Of a stretch of DNA of 64,000 bases, positions 37,010-46,660 are shown piece after piece. The stretch spans positions 372,001 through 436,000 of the forward strand of contig OY723255.1 in the NCBI GenBank assembly GCA_963210315.1. The letters are read 5' to 3'. Every line of letters begins with the position of its first letter. Within the stretch, counting starts at the first letter, position 1. The DNA comes from Rhynchopus euleeides. Lineage: Eukaryota; Euglenozoa; Diplonemea; Diplonemida; Diplonemidae. Below the pieces are notes generated by a model, which searched no databases, was not told where the DNA came from, and saw only the letters and a list, made by a program, of their open reading frames with translations. Position numbers and translations under genes: made by a program.

Positions 37010-37800
37010 GATTTGGTGCCCCCCGGGCAAGATTGTGTATCTCTCGGTCGGGAGAGCGGGTGCCCCTCGGGCAAAATTATTGTCTCGGTCAGGAGAACAG
37101 GTGCCCCTCGGGCGAGATGCTGCGTCTCTCGGTCGGGAGAGTGGGTGTCCCTCGGGCATAGTTTTGTCTCGGTCAGGATAACGGGTGCCCCTCGGGCAAA
37201 ACTGCGTGTCTCTCGGTCGGGAGAGTGAGTGCCCCTCGGGCAGAATATTGTCTCGGTCAGGAGAACAGGTGCCCCTCGGGCGAGATGCTGCGTCTCTCGG
37301 TCGGGAGAGTGGATGCCCCTCGGGCAGAACATTGTCTCGGTCAGGAGAACAGGTGCCCCTCGGGCAAGACTGCGTGTCTCTCGGTCGGGAGAGTGGGTGC
37401 CCCTCGGGCAATTTTTTTGTCTCGGTCAGGAGAACAGGTGCCCCTCGGGCGAGATGCTGCGTCTCTCGGTCGGGAGAGTGGGTGCCCCTCGGGCAGAATA
37501 TTGTCTCGGTCAGGAGAACAGGTGCCCCTCGGGCAAAACTGCGTGTCTCTCGGTCGGGAGAGTGAGTGCCCCTCGGGCAGAATATTGTCTCGGTCAGGAA
37601 ACCAGGTGCCCCTCGGGCAAGACTGCGTGTCTCTCGGTCAGGAGAGTGGGTGCCCCTCGGGCAGGGTAGAATGCTGCGTCTCTCGGACGGTCAGATCGTG
37701 TGTCCCTCAGTCAGGAGAGGAGGTCTCGGTCGCTAAAAACGCGCCCCCTCGGGCAGAGTGGTTGTGTCATCGCTGTTGTGTCACACCAATTGCCTCTCGG
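37010..37800. repeat. Minisatellite with GGTGCCCCTCGGGCA core
   Basis: Alternating half-units GTCTCGGTCAGGAGAACAGG and GTCTCTCGGTCGGGAGAGTG, each followed by TGCCCCTCGGGCA and a variable 6-12 bp, run from 37010 to about 37790. Open on both strands because of the period; not convincing as a gene. The core is shared with the 35.6-36.5 kb block. Confidence 0.85.
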
Positions 37801-37810
37801 GCGGTGTGTC

Positions 37811-38062
37811 TTTTTTGATTTGACAACTCCGGTTTGGTGTACCTCGATGAGCTTACCTTACCTTGTCGTCGGACACAACATATCATCGTTGTCCCAAACC
37901 CCGTAACCCACGTGAAGTGGATCATCTGAAGTGCAGAATGAGGTGGAGCAGGTGGAGCACGAAACATAAGTAAACCATAGCAAGAGAGGCCAGCAGCAGT
38001 CCCGAGTCCATCGCGTTCCTCGTAGCATTTCCCGTACCACACAGGTGTGTTATGTGCAAAAT
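37811..38062. repeat. Dispersed 250-bp repeat, full copy
   Basis: Direct copy of 33411-33660. The two copies bracket 4.1 kb of unknown sequence and minisatellites, the layout expected from a solo duplication or a very long direct-repeat element. Confidence 0.9.
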
Positions 38063-38274
38063 ATTTTGGGTGGTCATTGGGAGTCGCCTCCCATGGGGGA
38101 AAAAATATTTTTTTCTCAAAAAAAAGTTGATTCTCGGACAGTTCTGAAACAACGCATTTCACCATGAAAAGAAATTCCGATTTTGGTGGAGTAGAAAATT
38201 CCTTACTGGGGAAGGTGGCCAAAATCTCGAATTTTTGGCATTTTAAATCGTACCCCCCTGGTCTCTAAAGGGTT

Positions 38275-39775
38275 AAAAAAGTCTGCCAGACTCGAAAAAG
38301 TCAAAAAAACTCAAAAAAGTCAAGAAAAAGTCAAAAAAAGTCAACAGCTCAAAAAAAGTCAAGAAAAAGTCAAAGAAAAGTCAACAAAAGTCCACAAAAG
38401 TCTACAAAAGTCCAAGAAAAGTCCAAGAAAAGTCCAAGAAAAGTCCACAAAAGTCAGCCCAGTGCTTCTGGCCTGACCGGGGTCAGGTTGCGCGGGTGCG
38501 TGTTTACGGGTCTCTTCTGAGGCACCCCTGTCGGGCATTCCGCGTGGAGGTCAGTAGTTCCCTCTCTTGCGCGCCCCGCTCGGTTTGCCCCCGTGAAAAC
38601 CCCGCGATGTAGTAGTCCGCACCGCCTTACGGGAACAGCGGCTCTCCGTGTTTCATGTCTCGTTGGAAGCTCCGTTTCCGGTGCTCGGAATGCCCTTCTC
38701 GGCACCCTTTTTGTGCCATGGGAATGGCATGCTTGCGTGTTGTTGCCATAAGCTATCACCAGTCTCTGTGCGGAAGGCGAGGGCAGCAGAGTACCCCAGC
38801 GTCGCCCAGAACGTGACAGTCAGAAGCAGAAAAACAACATCGCATCTAGGTGGTTGATCACCTCAACCCGAGTCCGCCCGCCCAGCAACATCCGGACGGT
38901 GTGCAGGTACGCGGCGGCGTCCTTAGCGTCCCCGGGACGCTGCTGGACGTCGAGCTGGCCCCAGCGTGCATCTGATGACCTGCTCGACCCGGAGCCGCCT
39001 GTCGCACACCTCCTGGCGTCCAGCTCGTCGTCATGGGACATATCATCGGCAGAGGCGGCGAACTTTGACGGGTCCGCGACGAGGCCATTGTACATGTCTG
39101 TGGGGTTCTTGGCGATCACACAGCACCAGGAAGAGCCGCTTGTGCCAGGAACACACGGCGATCACACAGCACCAGGAAGAGCCGCTTGTGCACGCGCTCT
39201 GGGCTCTGTGACCTATTCTCAACCCATCCACCAAGGAAGCAACGTTGGATAAGGAGCTCGAACGCCTGGCAGGCCCATCTGATCAAGAGATAGTCGTGGG
39301 CACCTTGGAGAGGGCCGAGCCGGACCTGGGGACATCCCTTGCCTGCCCCGTCGTGATGATGTCCCCGAGCACCCTCCCGCACGTTGAACGTCAGGTGGGA
39401 GACCTCTGCCTGGGGCACGTGCTGGAGCGGGTAGATGTGCAGGGATCTGTGTTGCCGCCCCCGTTGTCTTTTCAACGTCAGATGCTTCGAGCGGCATCCT
39501 CTCTCCCCCGCCCCTCTGTCGAAGAGTCCTGCACTGGGCTGACTTTTGTGGACTTTTCTCGGACTTTTGTAGACTTTTGTGGACTTTTCTTTGACTTTTT
39601 CTTGACTTTTTTTGAGCTGTTGACTTTTTTTGACTTTTTCTTGACTTTCTGGACTTTTCTTTGACTTTTCTTGGACTTTTTCTTGACTTTTTGGCTTTTT
39701 GACTTTTTTTGACTTTTCTTTGACTTTTCCTTGACTTTTTCTTGACTCTGGCAGACTAAAAAAAGTCAAAAAATA
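38275..39775. repeat. Foldback with GACTTTT iterons in both arms
   Basis: The left arm (38275-38455) is AAAGTCAAGAAAAAGTC-type iterations; the right arm (39540-39775) is the same in reverse (GACTTTTCTTTGAC). AGTCTGCCAGACT and GTCTGGCAGAGTC-type palindromes sit at the outer ends. The 1.1-kb interior has short frames on both strands (for example 38820-39119, minus) without motifs. Same build as the iteron TIR elements, different iteron. Confidence 0.7.
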
Positions 39776-39873
39776 CAGCAGCAGTCTCTCGAGTCTTCCT
39801 TTCAGATGATTTTTGCATTGATCGCTTCCACCTCAACCCGTCACTCGTCACGCGTTTTTTTTTCTCGCTGGCG

Positions 39874-40380
39874 CTAGTGATGATGATGCAGCACCAAACT
39901 CTGCGGGGCGGTCTCGAGGACTTCGAAACCGATCAAAGCGCTGAGGTGTGTCCGCAGATGTCTTGAGACTTTGTCGCACGCGTCGGGCTGTGATTTAATC
40001 CGCTTGATGGCACCCGGGATGAACTTCGAGTAGAATGCCGCGGGGCCCGTGATCATGTCGAGGACGCCGTCAAGCTCCCCTGTGGTGTCCAGCTCCCGCA
40101 GCCTGTCGAGGTTCAAGAAACTGCTGCAGATCGGCGCGATGTAGTCCGTGCCCGGCGCCGGTGTGGATCTAGTGGCGGGGGGCCGCGCCCTCCGAGATGA
40201 TACCCTCACTGCGAAGCAGTCGTCGTACAGCGTGTCCAGGCCAGGCCCAAACGTGTCGTCATGCAGACCCGAGGCATCGACCTGCTCCTGTGACCCCTCT
40301 GGTGGAATGCTGCCGTCCCTCACGTACTTTCGCGTTCTAGGTAGCCAGGACAGCGAGGGGATCTTTGCCCGCAGAAGGTG
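39874..40380 (-). pseudogene. RT ORF N-terminal remnant
   Basis: The region TDYIAPICSSFLNLDRLREL, DTTGELDGVLDMITGPAAF and KVSRHLRTHLSAL aligns with the part just before the RT core in the related elements (DYIAEICTSRLNLKELRRLD, GELTGVLDLITKPAAF, KVSRHMLHHLDTL). The sequence stops at the element end (LVLHHHH and stop), so no polymerase or RNase H motif is left. The frame is open through the recombinase gene by overlap. Confidence 0.7.
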
Positions 40381-40385
40381 ATTGG

Positions 40386-41309
40386 TCACTGTGTCCCCGT
40401 TCCGCGCATTTTTCGGGAGGTGGCTGCCGTGCGTGACACCTGCTCCAGCGCCGCTGTCGGGCAGTACCTCAACATGGCCTCCTTTGTTGCGTGTCTGCTC
40501 AGTGTTTGGATGTCGTCCAACGGCGTCCCCTGCAGGGCCAAATGATGTATCGCTCCCCGACGTAGTGAATGTGGGGTCAGAGCAGGGTTGATGCGTTTCA
40601 CCGCCCTCGCCACCTTGTGGTAAGACACCCCCTCGAAAAGGCACTGCAGGGGGCTCGTTGTGAATGACAGGAGGCGGCGGAGACGTCCGAGCTGTTTTGG
40701 TGGCAGCTCCAGACCCGTGAAACGACCGAGCTTCCATGGGTCCCCCTTTGTGTTGCACCACTGCACCGCCACCACCCCGTCCGCCCGGATACGCACCTCC
40801 TTCGCCAACAAACCCCGCACGTCTGCCAGACGCGCCGCCCCCGCCCAGCAGATTGAGATGGCCAGCTGTACTAAACTCCGCCTCTCCGCTTCGATGATGT
40901 CTTCCACCTCCGGTGCCGTCGCAGGGGGCTTCTGCTGCTGGGCCCGCAGAGCACCCTGTTTCTTGAGTCCCCTTCTGTAATCCATGAGTTCCTGGCTCTC
41001 CCCGAGCTGCACCCCCTCGTACCGCTTCAGTGCCGCTCCGATGTTGACCGTGTACTGCAGCGCTGTGCTCCGTGTCCTCGAGTCGATGCATCGGAGTTTT
41101 GCCGTCCAGAGGATGATTGCCATGTCGTGGGAGATCCGCCCCCGCCCCTTTTCCCAGTTTTCCTTGAACCTTCGGTACCGTCTGTAACAGCTCCTGATGC
41201 TGCGCCAATATGACTCCGAGAGGCAGTCCGCCAGTGTCTGCCTTGCCGATCTTAAAATCTTCTCTCGCTGAGTTGTTGTCAGGGGGGGTTCTGTTGCTTC
41301 CCGCTGCAT
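40386..41309 (-). CDS. Tyrosine recombinase of YR retroelement
   Basis: 307 residues from ATG 41309, 37 nt after the gag stop. The catalytic set is complete (numbering from the open frame ten residues earlier): R170 (GAARLADV), H257-x-x-R260 (PHSLRRGAI), H283 (LSRHAT) and the nucleophile Y292 (MLRYCP). Residues 30-150 form the helical core-binding domain. The enzyme would integrate a circular DNA copy by recombination at a short identical sequence, as in DIRS/VIPER elements. It is intact even though the RT of this copy is missing, so the element could be mobilised by RT from relatives. Confidence 0.85.
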   Translation of the reverse strand: MQREATEPPLTTTQREKILRSARQTLADCLSESYWRSIRSCYRRYRRFKENWEKGRGRISHDMAIILWTAKLRCIDSRTRSTALQYTVNIGAALKRYEGVQLGESQELMDYRRGLKKQGALRAQQQKPPATAPEVEDIIEAERRSLVQLAISICWAGAARLADVRGLLAKEVRIRADGVVAVQWCNTKGDPWKLGRFTGLELPPKQLGRLRRLLSFTTSPLQCLFEGVSYHKVARAVKRINPALTPHSLRRGAIHHLALQGTPLDDIQTLSRHATKEAMLRYCPTAALEQVSRTAATSRKMRGTGTQ

Positions 41310-41345
41310 CGGTGCGGGAGGTGGAGGGACCGGCCTCAAGGCCAG

Positions 41346-42461
41346 TCACTGCCGGTCCTTTCCCGGCTTTCCGCCCGGCGCCTTTCTGTCCCAGTCACGA
41401 TCGCGAGTCGTAGGTGGTGCTGCCTGCTTCCTGTCGCGGCTGTGGGCCGGGACGGACCTCTGCTGGCGTGAGTTCCGGTAGTCACGGTCCCTCCTGTCCC
41501 CGTCCCGTCCGCGGTGCTCCCCCTCCTTCTTTGCCTCTTCAGCCACTCCTTTCAGCAGGCGCCGCTGGGCCGTCTCCGAGAAATCCTTTGGCGCGATGAT
41601 TTCAGCCCTCGCCACGTACTCCCTCCGGTGCTTCGGGCCGTACAGCCCCAGCTGCGTAATCCCTGTCAGCTGGTTGATGTTGGAGTGCAGCATGCGGATG
41701 ATGCCCTCCTTCGGGGGTTCGCCGTCGGTGATGAGGTCCAGTGTGTTCGTCAGTGTGCTGAGATACTGTGCGACGTCGTACTCGTACGCCTTCGCGTCCT
41801 CGATGTTCACGGGCAGGGCGTCTTCCCTGAAGGCCTTCCTGCATCTGTCCCGGATCTTCTCCCGGATCGCGGGCACCTCCAGGTCCCGCCATGTCCCCAC
41901 TGTGTGAGGCGAGAACTCCGGTGCCAGGGTGGCCCCCAGCTGCTTTTTGAGATTTTTAGTCTCAAACTCCAGTTGCTGGATCCGCAAAAGGAGGGGGGGC
42001 TTCTCGCGCTCTAGCGTGTCCACCCGTTTTGCCAAAGCGGCGATCGTCGCGCGCAGTTCCCCCTGTGTGTCGACACCCGGCTGCCTCAGCGACGACTCGT
42101 CGTCCGACGCCCCCAGCGACGCGTCGTGGGGGTCCTCCGAGAGGGACAGGGAGTCGGGATCCCGAGTGTCCCCCGGGGGATTGTCGCGATGTTGCTCCAT
42201 CGCGCACATCGGGCACACCCACGTCGGTTCCCCCAAACCCTGCACAAAATCCCCAGACACGTTTTTCGGGAGGAAAGCCCGGATGCAGGTCTTACAGGCC
42301 GCCCGCCCGCAAGTGCTGCAATGGCCCCTTCCCCGCGAGGTGTGCTCCGCCTGGCAGTGTGGCGTGAACACGCAGGTGTCCACTGCCACTTCCGGATCCC
42401 CGTACCCCGTCACGACTGGCACCCCCAACCAGTCCATGTCGTGGGGGTGCATGTCCGACAT
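41346..42461 (-). CDS. Gag-like protein with PHD-like finger and coiled coil
   Basis: 371 residues from ATG 42461 (MSDMHPHDMDWLG); the frame also runs back through the tandem repeats upstream, without sense. Residues about 25-90 are Cys/His-rich (CVFTPHCQAEH, HCSTCGRAACKTC, WVCPMCAMEQ), with PHD/RING-like spacing. A Glu/Asp-rich linker follows, then a coiled coil (LAKRVDTLEREKPPLLLRIQ and on). A conserved domain (VPAIREKIRDRCRKAF, YVARAEIIAPKDFSETAQRR) and a basic tail complete the protein. The same plan is seen in the gag-like ORF at 49.5-50.6 kb. Likely role: packaging the element RNA. Confidence 0.7.
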   Translation of the reverse strand: MSDMHPHDMDWLGVPVVTGYGDPEVAVDTCVFTPHCQAEHTSRGRGHCSTCGRAACKTCIRAFLPKNVSGDFVQGLGEPTWVCPMCAMEQHRDNPPGDTRDPDSLSLSEDPHDASLGASDDESSLRQPGVDTQGELRATIAALAKRVDTLEREKPPLLLRIQQLEFETKNLKKQLGATLAPEFSPHTVGTWRDLEVPAIREKIRDRCRKAFREDALPVNIEDAKAYEYDVAQYLSTLTNTLDLITDGEPPKEGIIRMLHSNINQLTGITQLGLYGPKHRREYVARAEIIAPKDFSETAQRRLLKGVAEEAKKEGEHRGRDGDRRDRDYRNSRQQRSVPAHSRDRKQAAPPTTRDRDWDRKAPGGKPGKDRQ

Positions 42462-43810
42462 GGGTGATCTAGCACCTGCGTCGAGTCTGCTCTGATCGCT
42501 CTGTCGTAGAAAAATTCGGTGATCTAGCACCTGCGTCGAAGTCTGCTCTGGTCGCTCTGTGGTAAAAAGCGGTGATCTAGCACCTACGTCGAGTCTGCTC
42601 TGATCGCTCTGTCGTAAAAAACTCGGTGATTTAGCACCTGCGTCGAAGTCTGCTCTGGTCGCTCTGTGGTAAAAGGGGTGATCTAGCACCTACGTCGAGT
42701 CTGCTCTGATCGCTCTGTCGTAAAAAATTCGGTGATCTAGCACCTGCGTCGAAATCTGCTCTGGTCGCTCTGTGGTAAAAGGCGGTGATCTAGCACCTGC
42801 GTCGAAGTCTGCTCTGGTCGCTCTGTGGTAAAAGGCGGTGATCTAGCACCTGCGTCGAAGTCTGCTCTGGTCGCTCTGTGGTAAAAGGCGGTGATCTAGC
42901 ACCTACGTCGAGTCTGCTCTGATCGCTCTGTCGTAAAAAATTCGGTGATCTAGCACCTGCGTCGAAGTCTGCTCTGGTCGCTCTGTGGTAAAAAGGCGGT
43001 GATCTAGCACCTACGTCGAGTCTGCTCTGATCGCTCTGTCGTAAAAAACTCGGTGATTTAGCACCTGCGTCGAAGTCTGCTCTGGTCGCTCTGTGGTAAA
43101 AGGGGTGATCTAGCACCTACGTCGAGTCTGCTCTGATCGCTCTGTCGTAAAAAATTCGGTGATCTAGCACCTGCGTCGAAATCTGCTCTGGTCGCTCTGT
43201 GGTAAAAGGCGGTGATCTAGCACCTGCGTCGAAGTCTGCTCTGGTCGCTCTGTGGTAAAAGGCGGTGATCTAGCACCTGCGTCGAAGTCTGCTCTGGTCG
43301 CTCTGTGGTAAAAGGCGGTGATCTAGCACCTACGTCGAGTCTGCTCTGATCGCTCTGTCGTAAAAAATTCGGTGATCTAGCACCTGCGTCGAAGTCTGCT
43401 CTGGTCGCTCTGTGGTAAAAAGGCGGTGATCTAGCACCTACGTCGAGTCTGCTCTGATCGCTCTGTCGTAAAAAATTCGGTGATCTAGCACCTGCGTCGA
43501 AATCTGCTCTGGTCGCTCTGTGGTAAAAGGCGGTGATCTAGCACCTGCGTCGAAGTCTGCTCTGGTCGCTCTGTGGTAAAAGGCGGTGATCTAGCACCTG
43601 CGTCGAAGTCTGCTCTGGTCGCTCTGTGGTAAAAGGCGGTGATCTAGCACCTACGTCGAGTCTGCTCTGATCGCTCTGTCGTAAAAAATTCGGTGATCTA
43701 GCACCTGCGTCGAAGTCTGCTCTGGTCGCTCTGTGGTAAAAGGCGGTGATCTAGCACCTGCGTCGAAGTCTGCTCTGGTCGCTCTGTCGTAACAAACCGT
43801 GATCTAGCAC
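42462..43810. repeat. 53-56-bp tandem array upstream of gag
   Basis: About 24 units such as GGTGATCTAGCACCTGCGTC, GAAGTCTGCTCTGGTCGCTC, TGTGGTAAAAGGC, alternating between types GAAGTCTGCTCTGG and GAGTCTGCTCTGAT. The period is 53 bp for the short type and 56 for the TCGTAAAAAATTC type. A five-unit block is itself repeated. It lies between the element's 5' end and the gag start, the position of a promoter array. Confidence 0.9.
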
Positions 43811-44221
43811 GCACTGTTTTCTGCCTGGAAACGCCTGATCGCGAGTTGGCGATTAGTAAATCGCTTTTTTTTTTTTTTCCCTCGCTGGCGCTAGTGATGT
43901 CGGCTGGCAGAAAAAACACACACAAAACCCCCCCCCCCCCGCGTGTCGAGTGACCTTACCTGTCTGAAGTACAGAAAATGTGTCGGGTTGGGTGGAGCAT
44001 ACACACACACATACACACAAGCCCTCAAGACTCTTGGAGCGGCCTGACTATTTAGTGTCTTTGTCGCAGCAAGGGGGCGATATATACCGCTTTTTTATTG
44101 ATTTCACGTGTCAGTGTTTGACTTTTTCGCAACTTCATTTCTTCCTTTTCTCCCTCTCCAACCCCACCCGTGACACCACCAGGGTTTAGCTAGCCCTGGT
44201 CCGATTATCCCCGGTTCTTCG

Positions 44222-44277
44222 CTGAAGAGACGCGGCCGGGGGGAGGGGTACGAAGAGTACGCGTCGAAACCGGTGTC
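44222..44277 (+). ncRNA. Hammerhead ribozyme-like core, copy 1
   Basis: CTGAAGA (44222-44228) fits the conserved CUGANGA. GACGCG (44229-44234) and CGCGTC (44260-44265) form a perfect six-pair helix II. GAA follows (44266-44268). AC-CGGT-GT gives a two-pair helix III, and GTC (44275-44277) is the expected cleavage triplet. Helix I is weak next to the core (one extra A, mismatches) but has CCCC/GGGG pairing farther out. Activity is not certain. Confidence 0.4.
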
Positions 44278-45020
44278 ACGTCGTGTTGGGGAATCCTTCG
44301 GGAGTGCGATACTGAAGGGGAGGTGCTACTGCCCGTGCAGGGCGACACCGCCTTAAAACTTTATAACCACACACAAACCCTCTATTCCCCCAGGCCTGAT
44401 GAGCAATCCCCCCTGCCTCATGTTGTGACTTCCTTTCTACCTTGCACAAAACATCCCATTTGCCCCTTTTCTTCCTTCGAAAGTGTTGTGACTACCCCCC
44501 CTTCCCCACCCCTCGGGAGTGCCACTCCTCTGGTGGTTAAAAGTGACCCGCCGTTGTGCCTTCGGCATCTGTTGCGTGTGCCGTCGTATTCTTCCTATGC
44601 ACTAGTTATAGCTATCCGGGGGCGGCCTGCTGTCGCACCAGTGGGCTGCCCCACCTCTGCACCCTCGGTTTTTAAGATGTTCACCACAGCGGAGAATGAT
44701 CCCCTTCTCTGTGGCGATCGAGCCAAGCTGGACGAGGTTCGCCTTCGGGCGAAGGTCATGTGGGCGGACAAAAGGTGCCTGCTCCTGAGACTCATCAGCA
44801 ACCTGTTTCTTCCTTCAAGCCCTCAAGACTCTTGAAGCGGCCTGACTATTTAGTGTCTTCGTCGCAGCAAGGGGGCGATATATACCACCCTTTTTATTGA
44901 TTTCACGTGTCAGTGTTTGACTTTTTCGCAACTTCATTTCTTCCTTTTCTCCCTCTCCAACCCCACCCGTGACACCACCAGGGTTTAGCTAGCCCTGGTC
45001 CGATTATCCCCGGTTCTTCG

Positions 45021-45076
45021 CTGAAGAGACGCGGCCGGGGGGAGGGGTACGAAGAGTACGCGTCGAAACCGGTGTC
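45021..45076 (+). ncRNA. Hammerhead ribozyme-like core, copy 2
   Basis: Same arrangement in the second terminal repeat: CTGAAGA at 45021-45027, GAAA at 45065-45068, GTC at 45074-45076, with identical sequence across the core. Two such motifs in direct repeat would allow excision of a unit-length RNA circle, as in retrozymes, if active. Confidence 0.4.
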
Positions 45077-45356
45077 ACGTCGTGTTGGGGAATCCTTCGG
45101 GAGTGCGATACTGAAGGGGAGGTGCTACTGCCCGTGCAGGGCGACACCGCCTTAAAACTTTATAACCACACACACATACACATATGTTCACACAACACAG
45201 GGCAAACCGCACAAACGTGTTCACACATCCGGCATCCTATGCGAAATACCCGCCGCTCCCCGGGAGCTGTTGCGGGAACCATCTGCTCTTCCGACCCACC
45301 GAGACTCTTGCCGTATTTTCTCTACCACACGGGGTGTGTTTTACCAAAAAAGTCAA

Positions 45357-46362
45357 AGGAGGATCCTTGAAATCGGTAGTGGACAGTAGCGGACAGGGCG
45401 GACATTTCCTTGTGGAAAAAGTGCCCGAAAAAAAAAATTCGAAAAGGTCCCCCTTACAGAATTCGCCTTTTTTCAAAAAATCGGAAAATTTCGGACCGCA
45501 ATTTGTACCCAAGAAAGTGCCGAATTTTCGGACTTGGTCCGATTTGAACGATTTCCGTGCCTCTTGCAACCCCCATGAGGGGGGGCTGCTGTTTCGGGTT
45601 CTTCCGGTGGTACATGCTGGGGTGTCAGGACAGGGAATCCTGCTCGCTGTACCCGGTGATCCCTGACGCAGCCAGGAAGTGGAGAGCCTTGGAACCCTGG
45701 TTGAGGCCTGTAACACCCGGCCTTCCTGCCACTTCTGGCATTGTGGAGTGGAGGTGGATATGGAGAAGGTTCTCTCTCCGTCCGGTCGAGCACAACCGTC
45801 CTCTCCAGCCAGGGGCCATCTACTTTCCAAACAAGGGCCAGGAACATGCTCAAACAAACTAATTGATCAGAAAATCTGGCTAGCCGTGGAATCATTGAGC
45901 AAAATTTGGGGAGTGATTGGTGCCCCATTGCTGCATATGACATGTCCATTTTTGACGATTTTTGGGCAGAATTTGGTGCGTGGGACCTTTCGATTTTCAT
46001 GAATTTTTCGGAATTTCGTGGGGACCGGTACCCCATTTGAGGGCCAAAAATCTCATTTCCGAGGCCTGGGAATGGTCGCAGTGGCCTCAGATGTCCAAAA
46101 ACGTTCAATTGACCTCTCCTCGAAAAAAAAAATCGAAAAGTCCCCCCGACTGGCACCCCGGATTAGGACATGTCTCTGGGGGTGTCCGGGGGGCATTTTT
46201 GGCCCATTTTTGGCTGGGGAAAATGGGCCATTTTTCACGATTTTTTCGGTTTTTTGTCCGGACCGGCACCGCATTTGAGGGGCCAAAATCTGATTTCCGA
46301 GGCCCGGGAATGGTCGCAGTGGCTTCATTTGGCCAAAAACGTTCAATTTACCCTTCTCCAAA
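45357..46362. repeat. 1-kb arm of giant foldback, left
   Basis: Reverse complement of 59163-60165 with few differences, beginning AAGGAGGATCCTTGAAATCG. It contains sub-motifs TTCGAAAAGGTCCCCC (45439) and TCGAAAAGTCCCCCC (46133) that resemble the ends of the inner foldback at 51.1 and 54.5 kb. No gene is supported; short frames are also present in the other arm. Confidence 0.9.
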
Positions 46363-46551
46363 AGCGCCCTATCACTTCACAGCTACAACCGCTCTGATGA
46401 ATTTCCTTTTGTTTGTTGCGTTGACGCTTCTACACACAAAACCCTGAACTGATCACACCCTGAGCCTGATGAAGGGTGGGGTTAGTGTATAGAGCACGTT
46501 TGGTTGCAGCTGTGGTGGGGCGCTTTCCGCTCACACGAGTGTGCTTAAAAA
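46361..46551. repeat. MITE-like repeat, family A
   Basis: Complete unit with an intact GTTGCGTTGACGCTTCTACA core followed by CACAAAACCC, i.e. the empty form of the site that the YR element occupies in the next unit. Confidence 0.9.
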
Positions 46552-46623
46552 GCGCCCTATCACTTCACAGCTACAACCGCTCTGATGAATTTCCTTTTGT
46601 TTGTTGCGTTGACGCTTCTACAC
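46552..46623. repeat. Family A repeat, left part, split by YR element
   Basis: Runs up to GTTGCGTTGACGCTTCTA-CAC; the rest of the unit continues at 50945-51081 after the 4.3-kb element. Confidence 0.9.
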
Positions 46624-46660
46624 CAGGACCCTCATCCGGAGGGACGTGTCCGTCTCGTTC

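Larger units (their letters stand above)
39864..43899 (-). mobile_element. Tyrosine-recombinase retroelement, RT core deleted
   Basis: Bounded by direct repeats CTCGCTGGCGCTAGTGATG at 39864-39882 and 43881-43899. The empty site exists at 1043-1061, with matching flanks on both sides (CACTCGTCACGCG before, TCGGCTGGCAG after), so the limits are secure. Coding order on the minus strand: tandem repeats, gag-like ORF, tyrosine recombinase, then only the N-terminal part of the RT ORF. Relative of the copies at 46.6-50.9 and 54.7-59.0 kb, but diverged in sequence. Probably non-autonomous. Confidence 0.8.
44018..45174. mobile_element. Miniature direct-terminal-repeat element (TRIM/retrozyme-like)
   Basis: Two direct repeats (44018-44374 and 44816-45174), about 97% alike by eye, flank 441 bp of internal sequence. 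It sits in the (AC)n CATACAC microsatellite of the AATACAGCAGCAG repeat; the uninterrupted form is at 1165-1190. The interior has one short frame (FTTAENDPLLCGDRAKLDEV at about 44680-44740) without known motif. Each terminal repeat contains a hammerhead-like core. Size and layout fit retrozymes or Penelope-derived direct repeats. Confidence 0.8.

Noticed and set aside
35970-37818. Repeat peptides on both strands of the minisatellites
   Set aside because: Open only because the unit length is a multiple of three; both strands are equally open and there is no start context or motif.
46460-46490. CTGATGA in family A repeats as a hammerhead core
   Set aside because: No GAAA and no pairing partner for helix II within reach on either strand.
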